Shown piece by piece: positions 7,811-15,330 of a stretch of DNA of 25,180 nucleotides. The DNA comes from Pseudomonadota bacterium (GTDB lineage Bacteria; Desulfobacterota; Anaeroferrophillalia; Anaeroferrophillales; Tharpellaceae): positions 1-25,180 of the forward strand of contig WFRT01000045.1 of the NCBI GenBank assembly GCA_015486445.1, read 5' to 3'. Numbering within the stretch: the first letter of the stretch is position 1; each line of letters starts with the position of its first letter. The position numbers and the translations under genes were made by a program. Below the pieces are notes generated by a model that saw only the letters and a list, made by a program, of their open reading frames with translations, was not told where the DNA came from and searched no databases.

Positions 7811-8386
7811 AGGGCTTTATCTCAACCAGAGATTTGTTGGCGGCAAGAGCACGTTTTGGGAACGATTTTACTTTTTAAATCGATTGACGCTGGCAGTTCC
7901 AACAGGTGATTATTGGCCGGGGCGTTTTGGGGCAAACGTTGTGTTTGACCCCTGCTGGAAACGAAAACACGTCGATAAAGTGAATTTTTGGATGGTAGAC
8001 TGAGTATATGTTAATTTGGGCGACATATCCAGATAAATGTTAGCATCTTTTATTCTATTTACAGCTATCATCTGAAAACTCTCCGGTTTCCTTGCAGTGC
8101 CAGGTGCAGTTTTTCCATTACCGATTCTGGGAATAGAAAAGAATGAGGGGCGGGCGGTGATGTAACATGGTAAATGAAAGTCATTGTTTTGATGCGCCGG
8201 AACGTCCGGGAATACAGTCGTTTTCATGGTTGACATGCGGGCCGGTTTCAGGGTAGAAACCGGTTGCCATTTGTTTGTGGTCGGGGATGCTTTGATTTCA
8301 TGGAAATATTCCCGATCCGTGGAGATCTGAACTTTATGTTTTGGTAGAACTGAGTTGCAACCTTAACCCATCGACAGGAGGAAGTT
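7811..8386. other. AT-rich intergenic stretch with weak hairpins
   Basis: About 576 bases with no supported gene. Possible ORFs here have no ribosome site and no recognisable protein. Two inverted repeats are visible. GGGGCAAAC (7929-7937) pairs with GTTTGACCCC (7943-7952) with one bulge. CCGGTTTC (8242-8249) pairs with GAAACCGG (8256-8263) around AGGGTA. Neither has a T tail on either strand, so they are not convincing terminators. Composition is visibly lower in GC than the flanking genes. Confidence 0.35.
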
Positions 8387-8605
8387 GTGGATTTTAAAAA
8401 CAAGGACAAACAGGTAAAAGAGCTTTATGAAGATCTGGTAAAAGAGCTGGAAAGCTTGTCGGCCAAAGCCAAGGCGGAAAAGAAGAAAATTGATGAAAAA
8501 ATCAAGACCGAAAAGCGGGAGTTGAAAAGCCGCATTTTAAAGCTGAAAAAATATCTTGTCAGCAGTGGTTTGATCAAGCAGGAGACCCGGAAAAGACGGC
8601 AATAA
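8387..8605 (+). CDS. Small Lys/Glu-rich coiled-coil protein, unknown function
   Basis: A 72-residue protein starting at GTG (8387) behind a very good ribosome site, AGGAGG, 5 bases upstream. That site is the main reason to believe the gene. The sequence is strongly charged and heptad-like from about residue 8 to 58 (KELYEDLVKELESLSAKAKA and onward), with no Cys, no signal peptide and no membrane segment. It ends in a basic tail, RKRRQ. It is probably a cytoplasmic helical, possibly oligomeric or nucleic-acid-binding protein, but I do not recognise a family. It stands alone between the DUF6933 gene and a two-component pair, in the AT-richer stretch. Confidence 0.65.
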   Translation: MDFKNKDKQVKELYEDLVKELESLSAKAKAEKKKIDEKIKTEKRELKSRILKLKKYLVSSGLIKQETRKRRQ

Positions 8606-8734
8606 GATACTTTTCGCATGTTTCCTGGTTCTAAAGGTGTTTCAGGTTGAAAAATCATTGTGATTTACCGTGTATTTGAGCCTGTATGCAGGAAAAGTTA
8701 TCTTGAAATTGCTGCCATGATGAATATCTCGATG

Positions 8735-8807
8735 GCGACCTCGAACAGCGAAGCTGTTCGAGGTCGCCCGCCGGAACCCCGAAGGGTCTCGCGTAGCAAC
8801 CCAGACC
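8735..8807. repeat. REP-like palindromic element before the histidine kinase gene
   Basis: GCGACCTCGAACAGC (8735-8749) and GCTGTTCGAGGTCGC (8753-8767) form a perfect 15-bp stem with a GAA loop. A GC-rich tail containing CCCCGAAGGGTCTCGCGTAGC follows, in which GGTCT (8785-8789) can pair with AGACC (8803-8807). No T run follows, so it is not an intrinsic terminator. Its right end stops 4 bases before the kinase ATG and leaves no Shine-Dalgarno there. It looks like a dispersed palindromic repeat, but no second copy is present in the window. Confidence 0.6.
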
Positions 8808-8811
8808 ATTC

Positions 8812-10569
8812 ATGAAAGATCTGAAAAAGGAGTACTTCAAGTTTCTTGTCGTTATCCTGGTGGTTATCGGGGCGGTGGCGGCATTGAACATCCTGTCGAC
8901 CTATGTCCTGCTGAAAAAAACCGCGACGATCGGGTTTGAAACCGATTATCGCCTGGTCCGCCGGTTGCTGTCGCTTTACGGGGAGATTGTCAACGAGCGG
9001 ATCGACAAGCTTTCCGGCGAGTTGTTGAATGCCCACCGGAAGGTCGTGGCGGAGCTGAAAAAGGGAGCGGCGCCATCTCTGTCCGGCCTGCGCAGAGAAA
9101 AGGAGGACCTGGAGAAAAAAACCGGGGGAGTGGTGGACATCGCCGTGATCAACCGGCGGGGAGTGATTACCGAAACCACTTATGGACCGGAAAAAAATCT
9201 TGATCTGGGCAAGTTTGAAGACGTTCGTTCCGCCCTTAAAGAGGCCGCCCTCAGTAACCGTATCAGGGTTGATTTCCCGATCATGGAAAGCCAGGGCGGC
9301 TTTTACCGTTTTTATACCCTCTCCTACCTGCCCCGGCGAAAACTCTATGTCCAACTCGGCTACAAGCTCGACATGCTGGACAAATTGTCCGGCCTGTTTG
9401 CCTCGCGCCGGCGTGACCGTGATTACGCGACCATGCTCTACAACGTCTATCATGACGGGGGAGCGACCTGTATAACCTCGATGGCGGGCGGCAAACAGAA
9501 GATTGCGCCCGTCAGGCAGCGGGCGATCGTCAAGGCCCTGGCGAGCGGAGATGATGTCGTCGTCACCCGCGGTGAGGCAGGTGCGTTCTCGGTTTTTAAG
9601 GAAATTCGCCTGGGGGAGGGGAGGAACTGGAATAACAATCGGGACTATCACCTGGTCATGGGGGTTGATCTCAACCTGGGTGATCGTTATTTTCTGGTTC
9701 GGTTGAGCCGTTGGATCACGGTTGCGGGGTTCGCGGTTATTTTGTTAATTGTCTTTTACGGCTACCGTAGGCTGAATTCCCTGCTGGTCTATCCCCTGGC
9801 CGAGGTTTCGGCCCGCATGGATGAATCCCGGCCGGTTGCGGTCGACAGCCTGAGGGGCTCCTGCCGTGAGATCGTGGCCATTGCCGAGGCCTACAACCTG
9901 CATCTCGAAAACATCAATATCAGGGATTTTGCCCGCGACCTGATCGCGGCCCAGGAGGAGGAGCGCAAACGAATCGCCCGGGAGTTGCATGACAGCATCG
10001 GCCAGGATCTCTCCCTGGCCCTGATTTCGCTCGAAATGATCGGCCGCCAGTACCCGGAAACCGGCAAGTTTACCTCCGATATCAGCAAATCCCTGAAAAA
10101 GGGGCTGGCCGATATCAGGAGCCTGATTTTCAACCTCGATTCGGAAAGCATCTCCCGCCTGGGACTGGTCGACACCTTCGCCGACTGTATCGAAAGATTT
10201 CGCGGCCGGGCTGGTTTCGAGATCGATTTCAAGGTCGACCTGGCCGCCGACGCCGAGCCCGAGATTTCGGTTTCCAGCAACCTCTACCGGATTCTCCAGG
10301 AGGCCTTGAGCAATGCCGCCCGGCATTCGCAGGCTCGCCGGTTGACGGTTACCCTGGCCCGGGAAGGAGCAGACGTGGTGTTGACGATTGTCGATGACGG
10401 CATCGGTTTCGATCTCCGGTCGGCAGGCAGGTCCGACGGTCATCATTTCGGCCTGCTCAACATGCAGGAGCGCTGTCGGCTGCTGGCCGGCAGTTTCGAG
10501 CTCCAGGCGGCCCCGGGCCGGGGGTGCCGGATAGTGGCCCGGATTCCGGCCGGAGAGAAAAAAACATGA
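8812..10569 (+). CDS. Sensor histidine kinase, HisKA_3 / NarX-like
   Basis: A membrane sensor kinase of 585 residues, partner of the LuxR-type regulator it overlaps by four bases (ATGA). A first helix near 11-33 and a second near 302-318 enclose a periplasmic sensor region of about 265 residues, perhaps Cache-like (VVDIAVINRRGVITETTYGP at 107-126). HisKA_3 has phosphoacceptor His393 in EEERKRIARELHDSIGQDLS. The ATPase domain has Asn501 in LQEALSNAARHS, Asp528 in VDDGIGFD, and GLLNMQERC. The start at 8812 is the only ATG that keeps the first helix, but it lacks a ribosome site and follows the palindromic element immediately. Signal unknown. Confidence 0.88.
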   Translation: MKDLKKEYFKFLVVILVVIGAVAALNILSTYVLLKKTATIGFETDYRLVRRLLSLYGEIVNERIDKLSGELLNAHRKVVAELKKGAAPSLSGLRREKEDLEKKTGGVVDIAVINRRGVITETTYGPEKNLDLGKFEDVRSALKEAALSNRIRVDFPIMESQGGFYRFYTLSYLPRRKLYVQLGYKLDMLDKLSGLFASRRRDRDYATMLYNVYHDGGATCITSMAGGKQKIAPVRQRAIVKALASGDDVVVTRGEAGAFSVFKEIRLGEGRNWNNNRDYHLVMGVDLNLGDRYFLVRLSRWITVAGFAVILLIVFYGYRRLNSLLVYPLAEVSARMDESRPVAVDSLRGSCREIVAIAEAYNLHLENINIRDFARDLIAAQEEERKRIARELHDSIGQDLSLALISLEMIGRQYPETGKFTSDISKSLKKGLADIRSLIFNLDSESISRLGLVDTFADCIERFRGRAGFEIDFKVDLAADAEPEISVSSNLYRILQEALSNAARHSQARRLTVTLAREGADVVLTIVDDGIGFDLRSAGRSDGHHFGLLNMQERCRLLAGSFELQAAPGRGCRIVARIPAGEKKT

Positions 10570-11198
10570 TCAGGATCATCATTGTCGACGACCACCCCAT
10601 CTTTCGCCGGGGCCTGATGAGCATGATCGAACAGCAGGCCGACATGGAGGTGGTCGCGGAAAGCGACGGCCGCGACCTGTTGGCGCTCTGCCGGAAACAT
10701 CGTCCGGGGATTATCTCGATGGATATCAACCTGCCTGACCTCGACGGGTTCGAACTGGCCCGCGAGGTCCGGAAGTTGTCCGGCGACATCAGGATAATAT
10801 TCGTCAGTATGTTCAGCTCCCTTGCCTATGTCAGGCGCAGCTTTAAATCCGGGGCTTCGGGCCACCTGCCCAAGGAGGCCGCCGCCGAAAGTTTCATTCG
10901 GGCCCTGCGGGTAGTCGACGAGGGCGGTCTCTTCTTTCCCCGGGAGATCTTTGTCCCGGAGATTGAAAACGCCGGTGACGGTTCCTCCCGGCTGGGCTTT
11001 CACCTGCTGACCCGCCGCGAGAAAGAGGTCGCGAAACTTTTCGCCGCGGGTCTGGGCTACAAGGAGATCGCCTTGAAAATCGGCGTCAGTCCCAAGACGA
11101 TTGAATCCCACCGGCTGCACATTTTGAAGAAAACCAACTTCCAGAACATGCAGCAGTTTGTCATGGTCGGCGTCGAAGAAGGTATTTTTCGCAGCTGA
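10566..11198 (+). CDS. LuxR/NarL-family response regulator
   Basis: A 210-residue regulator. The receiver domain (about 1-120) has Asp8-Asp9, phosphoacceptor Asp53 in SMDINLPDLDG, and Lys103 in GHLPKEAA. The switch Ser/Thr is Ser81. A LuxR-type helix-turn-helix lies at about 146-205 (LTRREKEVAKLFAAGLGYKE, then VSPKTIESH). The start is the ATG at 10566, which overlaps the kinase stop in ATGA and has GGAGAGAAA upstream; an earlier in-frame start would lie deep in the kinase gene. The pair forms one two-component operon. The targets are not evident, and the next gene on this strand is separated by several hundred bases. Confidence 0.92.
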   Translation: MIRIIIVDDHPIFRRGLMSMIEQQADMEVVAESDGRDLLALCRKHRPGIISMDINLPDLDGFELAREVRKLSGDIRIIFVSMFSSLAYVRRSFKSGASGHLPKEAAAESFIRALRVVDEGGLFFPREIFVPEIENAGDGSSRLGFHLLTRREKEVAKLFAAGLGYKEIALKIGVSPKTIESHRLHILKKTNFQNMQQFVMVGVEEGIFRS

Positions 11199-11669
11199 AT
11201 TCCCTCTCCCGCCGTCGATATTCACCATTTCCAGTTTTTTGTCGGCCCTGATTTTTATCAGTAATATCCTGATTTTTTGTCAGGATGTCTCCTCTTGACG
11301 AAAAGCCTCCCGTAGTATTAAGATCCCTCTATATCCATAAATCGATATAGTCTGATAAAGCGCTTCGTAACTGTTCCATCCGTTCTTCCGCTTGTTGTAT
11401 AGTTATTGTGTTGTTGCGGTGCGGGTTCTCAACTGCGGCCCGTCACCTTCTTACCTTGGTGCCTTGCGCCCCGCAGGCGGAAGTGGTGCCGTATCTCTTT
11501 TTTGCCGGTTTTGACTGAGACCGCGGGTTATCAATACGAAATGGAAATGTCCTGTATCTTGAGGCGGGTCGGAGATCCAGTTTTTGCTCCCGGCAGACGG
11601 CGGATAACGGTAAAAAACGGTCGCGGCCGCAAGCCGGCGACGCCGCTGGGCCGGAAGGCGTGGAGCGGG
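11199..11669. other. Intergenic region with two inverted repeats
   Basis: About 470 bases with no supported gene. ATCCTGA (11266-11272) and TCAGGAT (11280-11286) flank TTTTTTG and could end transcription of the two-component operon, though no T tail follows. TTGACG at 11295-11300 could be a -35. CTATATC (11329-11335) and GATATAG (11344-11350) form a 7-base inverted repeat with 8-base spacing, a possible operator. The downstream frame is open from 11406, but that part has no family similarity and probably is not translated. Confidence 0.35.
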
Positions 11670-12146
11670 GTGGAGAAGATTGTTTCCGGTGGCCAGACCG
11701 GTGCCGACCGGGCCGGGCTCGATGCGGCCCTGGAATTGGGGATCTCGCTTGGCGGCTGGTGTCCGCGCGGCCGGCGGGCCGAGGATGGCCCGATCGACAG
11801 CAAATATCCCCTGCGGGAAACCGGAGCGGACGACTGCCGGGTGCGGACCGAACTGAACGTCAGGGACTCTGATGGTACCTTGATTTTCACGGTCGGCGAG
11901 CCGACCGGGGGGACCGCCCTGACCATGGCCCAGGCCGTCACCTGGGGCAAGCCGTACCTGGTAATCGACCTGGGTGGGAAATCACCCGACTATTCCACCG
12001 TCCGGGCCTGGCTTGTGAATGACGCCATCCGGGTACTCAATATCGCCGGTCCCCGGGAGAGCGAAGCGCCTGGAATTTACGATTTGGTCAAAAACTTCCT
12101 GAACCGCCTGCTGCCGCCGCTACTGCCCGGTGCCAGCCCCCTCTAG
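11670..12146 (+). CDS. Putative molybdenum carrier protein (Rossmann-like)
   Basis: About 158 residues matching the putative molybdenum-cofactor carrier family, a Rossmann-like fold related to DprA/LOG proteins. Hallmarks are IVSGGQTGADRAGLDAALEL at the N-terminus, GGWCPRGRRAEDGPI, the TELNVRDSDGTLIF segment and the GGTALTMAQAV loop. The start is uncertain. GTG at 11670 begins right at the family's usual VEKIVSGGQTG and gives the normal length, but its ribosome site is poor. ATG at 11541 or 11547 would add an arginine-rich extension of about 40 residues unlike the family. The gene is convergent with the double-cubane reductase, with a MITE-like element between. Cofactor binding is family knowledge, not shown here. 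Confidence 0.75.
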   Translation: MEKIVSGGQTGADRAGLDAALELGISLGGWCPRGRRAEDGPIDSKYPLRETGADDCRVRTELNVRDSDGTLIFTVGEPTGGTALTMAQAVTWGKPYLVIDLGGKSPDYSTVRAWLVNDAIRVLNIAGPRESEAPGIYDLVKNFLNRLLPPLLPGASPL

Positions 12147-12165
12147 GCGGTTGTCATCTCCGGTC

Positions 12166-12250
12166 GTAACTATTCAGCTAAATTTTATCTCCCCTCTTTC
12201 AGGAGTGGGCGGAGAAAAGCCGCGCCCGACCCCGTATTCGGTTGAATAGT
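12166..12250. mobile_element. MITE-like terminal-inverted-repeat element, copy B
   Basis: The same family as 31-123 but in the opposite orientation. It begins GTAACTATTCAGC at 12166 and ends GTTGAATAGT at 12250, lacking the last three bases of the full terminal repeat. It lies between two convergent genes, 19 bases after one stop codon and overlapping the other. A 13-base direct repeat with one mismatch flanks it: GTCATCTCCGGTC at 12153-12165 and GTCATCTCCGATC at 12249-12261. This is the clearest target-duplication candidate of the three copies. The copy could also serve as a two-way transcription end, which is inference. Confidence 0.75.
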
Positions 12251-13551
12251 CATCTCCGATCAATCATTTCGATAAAAGCTTCGATCCTGGTCTGAAGCTG
12301 GCCGCTGTCTTCCATGCTGTAGTCGGTTTCGATGTTGAGCAGGCTGATGCCTTTTTCCCGGAACCCGGAGAGCCGGGAGAGCCGGCTTTTCAACGGCCGG
12401 CTTTCGATGGTATAGGGCTGGCAGAACTGCAGGCTGTAATGAATGATGCCGTTGACCTGGAGACGGTCGGCCAGCTCGATGATATGCTCCTCCCGTTCCG
12501 GGTTGGGGGTGAAAATGGCGCAGTCGATTTTATAATAACGGTCGACAATGGCCGCCAGCAGTTCCTCCACGGTTTCGCCGTCATTTCCGGTCAGATTGCG
12601 CCAGCCCCTTTCCCCGACGCATGACTCCTCGCCGACGATAACCGCCCCGGCCTGTTCGACCAGCCGGGGCAGTTTCCAGTTGGGTACCGCCATGGGGCAG
12701 CCCGAGACGAGGATGCGCGGGGTTCCGGCGGGAAAGGGCGAAATCTTTTTTTGTATCCGCTCCTCAAGTTCATCGCCGAGTTTTTCGATGGCCGCGGTAA
12801 ATCTTTCCGGGTCGTCGTAGAAGGCCACCTGGTTGATGAGCAGGGCGTCGAGGCCCGAGATCGGGGCCGGGTCGGCGGCCCGCAGCCGGGACAGGCGCTC
12901 CAGGGCCCGGCGCTTGCGGTTGACGATCTCGATGCCGCGCCGCAGCCGCCCGGCGGTGATCTCGACCCCGCTGAGTTTTTCAACCGCCGTAAGAAAACGC
13001 CGGTATTCACCGGCGAGCAGTTGCCGGCCGAGGGCGCTTTTCTGCTGGGGCAGGTCCATGACATAGAGGTTGTCGACCAGCCCGCCCAGGATTTCGTAGG
13101 ATTTTTTCTTGCCGTCGCAGGTGTTTTCGCCGACCACCATGTCGGCCGCCTCAAGATAGGGACAGACCCGGCTCAGCTTGAAACCGAAGGCCGATTTGAT
13201 CAGGGCGCAGGTGGTGCGCGGCAGTGTGCTCTCAACCAGTTCCAGGCCGAAGTCGGCCCCGGTGCAGAGCCCGACCAGGATGGCGTCGGCGGCCAGCACG
13301 ATCTCTTCCGGCACAAAAACGCAAAAGGCTCCGATCACCTTGCGGCCGGCCTTTTTCGCCTCCAGCAGTTCCTTTATCCTGAGGCCGTGGACCTCGCTCA
13401 TGACAAAATCAAGATAGGCGGTCTCGCGCGGCCGGTTGGCCTGGCTGGAGAAAACTTCCCGGTAGCCCGCCCCCAGGCTGTCGAGCAGCATGGCATGGGC
13501 TTCAAGGTCGAGTCCCAGATCCCGCCACATCTCCTGGTATTCAGTCTGCAT
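12250..13551 (-). CDS. Double-cubane-cluster anaerobic reductase (2-hydroxyacyl-CoA dehydratase-like)
   Basis: A 433-residue protein of the HgdB/2-hydroxyacyl-CoA dehydratase family, closest in style to the double-cubane-cluster ([8Fe-9S]) reductases, which carry out ATP-driven low-potential reductions in anaerobes. Cysteines sit in family contexts: GAFCVFVPEE, VGLCTGADFG, SRVCPYLEAAD, GENTCDGKKKSYE, SGCPMAVPNWKLP, GEESCVGERGW and LQFCQPYTIES. The ATG at 13551 follows AGGAGAAC at good spacing; an earlier start would add 40 unrelated residues. Such proteins need an ATPase activator of the BadF/HgdC type, and none is nearby. The final base of the stop codon comes from the adjacent repeat element. 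The natural substrate is unknown. Confidence 0.85.
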   Translation of the reverse strand: MQTEYQEMWRDLGLDLEAHAMLLDSLGAGYREVFSSQANRPRETAYLDFVMSEVHGLRIKELLEAKKAGRKVIGAFCVFVPEEIVLAADAILVGLCTGADFGLELVESTLPRTTCALIKSAFGFKLSRVCPYLEAADMVVGENTCDGKKKSYEILGGLVDNLYVMDLPQQKSALGRQLLAGEYRRFLTAVEKLSGVEITAGRLRRGIEIVNRKRRALERLSRLRAADPAPISGLDALLINQVAFYDDPERFTAAIEKLGDELEERIQKKISPFPAGTPRILVSGCPMAVPNWKLPRLVEQAGAVIVGEESCVGERGWRNLTGNDGETVEELLAAIVDRYYKIDCAIFTPNPEREEHIIELADRLQVNGIIHYSLQFCQPYTIESRPLKSRLSRLSGFREKGISLLNIETDYSMEDSGQLQTRIEAFIEMIDRR

Positions 13552-13590
13552 ATTTGATGTTCTCCTGTGTTGTTTATTGATATCCCGGCA

Positions 13591-13627
13591 GGACTTTTTA
13601 TAGTCCGAAGCGGCTGGTGACGGCCAA
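13591..13627 (-). promoter_or_regulatory. Candidate promoter with overlapping inverted repeat, double-cubane gene
   Basis: On the minus strand, GGACTATAAAAAGTCC (13606-13591) is an inverted repeat with GGACT/AGTCC arms and contains TATAAA. A TTGGCC at 13627-13622 lies upstream, but the spacing to TATAAA is 19 bases, longer than ideal. The position, 40-55 bases before the gene start at 13551, suits a promoter with an operator over its -10. The rest of the 313-base divergent region (13552-13864) shows no recognisable LexA box for the umuC-like gene. Confidence 0.3.
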
Positions 13628-13864
13628 TTTTTTGTTTCTATGGGAGGTTCTTTCGGGATTGAAAAAAACAATAAGCTGAAGGGGGGTGAAAAAAAACCGG
13701 CCGCGCGAAGCCGCGTGTTCGCCGGGCTGTTTTACCAAGGGCCTGGTCCCGGTCGGCTGTGTTTTCCGGCTTGTAAAAAAATGCAAAAACTGTCAGATAC
13801 GAGATTCCCCGTGCCGCGATGTGGACTGTACGGTGCGGTTTTGGAAGCTGTGGAGAAAAGAGTT

Positions 13865-15184
13865 ATGCCGCCCCTGTTCGCCCTGGTTGACTGCGACAAT
13901 TTCTACGTTTCCTGTGAGCGGGTTTTCGATCCCGGCCTCGAGGGAAAGGCGGTAATCGTGCTCTCCAACAACGACGGTTGCGTCGTTTCCCGCTCGAACG
14001 AGGCCAAGGCCCTGGGCATCGGCATGGGGGTGCCGGAGTTCAAGATCCGGGATCTGATCCGCCGCCACCGGGTGCAGGTTTTTTCCTCCAACTATGCCTT
14101 CTACAGCGACATGTCGAGGCGGGTAATGCAGACCCTGGCCGGTTTTTCCCCGGCGATGGAGGTCTATTCCATCGACGAGGCCTTTCTCGACCTGGCCGGT
14201 TTCGAGCGCTGGGATCTTGCCGCCTATGGTCGCCGGATCCGGCAGCGGGTGCGGGAATGGACCGGCCTCCCGGTAACCGTCGGCATTGCCCGGAGTAAAA
14301 CCCTGGCCAAGGTTGCCGCCCGACTGGCGAAAAGATCGAAGCGGGCCGCCGGAATCCTCGATTTGAGTGCCTCGCCCTGGCTGGACCGGGCCCTGGCCGC
14401 GGTGGCGGTCGAGGATGTCTGGGGGGTGGGCCGGCGCTATGCCGGGTTTCTGGCCGCCCGGGGCATCACCAACGCCCTGCAGCTCAAGCACGCCGATGAG
14501 GGCTTGATCCGCCGCCGCATGGGGGTTGTCGGCCTGCGCCTGCTGCGGGAGCTGCAGGGGATTTCCTGCTATCCCGTCGTAACCTCGCGGCCGCCGCGGA
14601 AATCGCTGGGCGTCTCCCGCACCTTCAGGCAGGAGATCACCCGGGCCGCCGATCTCAGGGAGGCGCTTGCCAGCTACACCGCGGCCGCCGCCGAAAGACT
14701 GCGGGCGGAGAAACTGGTGGCCGGGGTTTTGACCGTCTACCTGCTGACCAACCGTTTTCGGGAAAATTACCGGTGTGACAATATCACTCTGCGTCTGCCG
14801 GTGGCGAGCAGCCATACGCCGGAGTTGATTGGTTGTGCGCTCCAGGGCTTTTCCCGGATTTTCCGCCCCGGCCGCGGCTACAAGAAGGTTGGTGTACAAC
14901 TTGGTGAGATCGCCCCGGAAAGCCCGGTCCAGGCCAGTTTTTTCGACCCGGTGGACCGGCCGAAGGCCCGCCGGTTGATGCAGGCCGTTGATCGCATCAA
15001 CCGCAGGATGGGGCCCGCCACCCTGGTTTACGGAGCCCAGGGACTGGGCGGCGAACAGCCCTGGAAAACCACTTTCAAGCACCGTTCCCGGGCTACCGCG
15101 ACAGGCCTTGAACCGCTGCCCGAAGCCTTTGATTTCCCCAAAACGGCTACCGTGTCGCTGGTTTCAAACCTGGCGGTTTCGTAA
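13865..15184 (+). CDS. umuC: UmuC-type Y-family DNA polymerase
   Basis: A translesion polymerase subunit of 439 residues, near the usual UmuC length of about 420. Catalytic acidic residues are visible: Asp9 in FALVDCDNFYVSCERVF and Asp104-Glu105 in VYSIDEAF. The segment LSNNDGCVVSRSNEAKALGI is diagnostic of the UmuC branch rather than DinB. A helix-hairpin-helix part follows (DVWGVGRRYAGFLAARGI), and the C-terminus (QPWKTTFKHRSRATATG) resembles the UmuC tail but has diverged. The ATG at 13865 follows GGAGAAAAGAG. The open frame continues upstream but holds nothing family-like. No umuD lies beside it, so a partner must be encoded elsewhere if it forms Pol V. Confidence 0.92.
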   Translation: MPPLFALVDCDNFYVSCERVFDPGLEGKAVIVLSNNDGCVVSRSNEAKALGIGMGVPEFKIRDLIRRHRVQVFSSNYAFYSDMSRRVMQTLAGFSPAMEVYSIDEAFLDLAGFERWDLAAYGRRIRQRVREWTGLPVTVGIARSKTLAKVAARLAKRSKRAAGILDLSASPWLDRALAAVAVEDVWGVGRRYAGFLAARGITNALQLKHADEGLIRRRMGVVGLRLLRELQGISCYPVVTSRPPRKSLGVSRTFRQEITRAADLREALASYTAAAAERLRAEKLVAGVLTVYLLTNRFRENYRCDNITLRLPVASSHTPELIGCALQGFSRIFRPGRGYKKVGVQLGEIAPESPVQASFFDPVDRPKARRLMQAVDRINRRMGPATLVYGAQGLGGEQPWKTTFKHRSRATATGLEPLPEAFDFPKTATVSLVSNLAVS

Positions 15185-15330
15185 GCGGGAGCACAGCTTT
15201 CGGCCGTCCTGGCGGCCGCTTTCCCGGCGGGCCGGAAAGGTTGCCGCCGCGTCCGGCCGGCGGGGGATTTTCCGTCGTCGCGCCGCGCGTTTGCCAAACC
15301 CGAAACTTCTTGACCTCTCAGGAGAGAACC

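Noticed and set aside
8242..8263. CCGGTTTC/GAAACCGG hairpin as a terminator
   Set aside because: There is no T run on either side and no gene ends close by.
13640..13864. N-terminal extension of the umuC frame
   Set aside because: The 75 extra residues have no UmuC similarity, and the family's first motif begins right after the ATG at 13865.
13672..13864. LexA box upstream of umuC
   Set aside because: A CTGTACGG near 13825 resembles only half a site; no symmetrical second half is at the proper distance.
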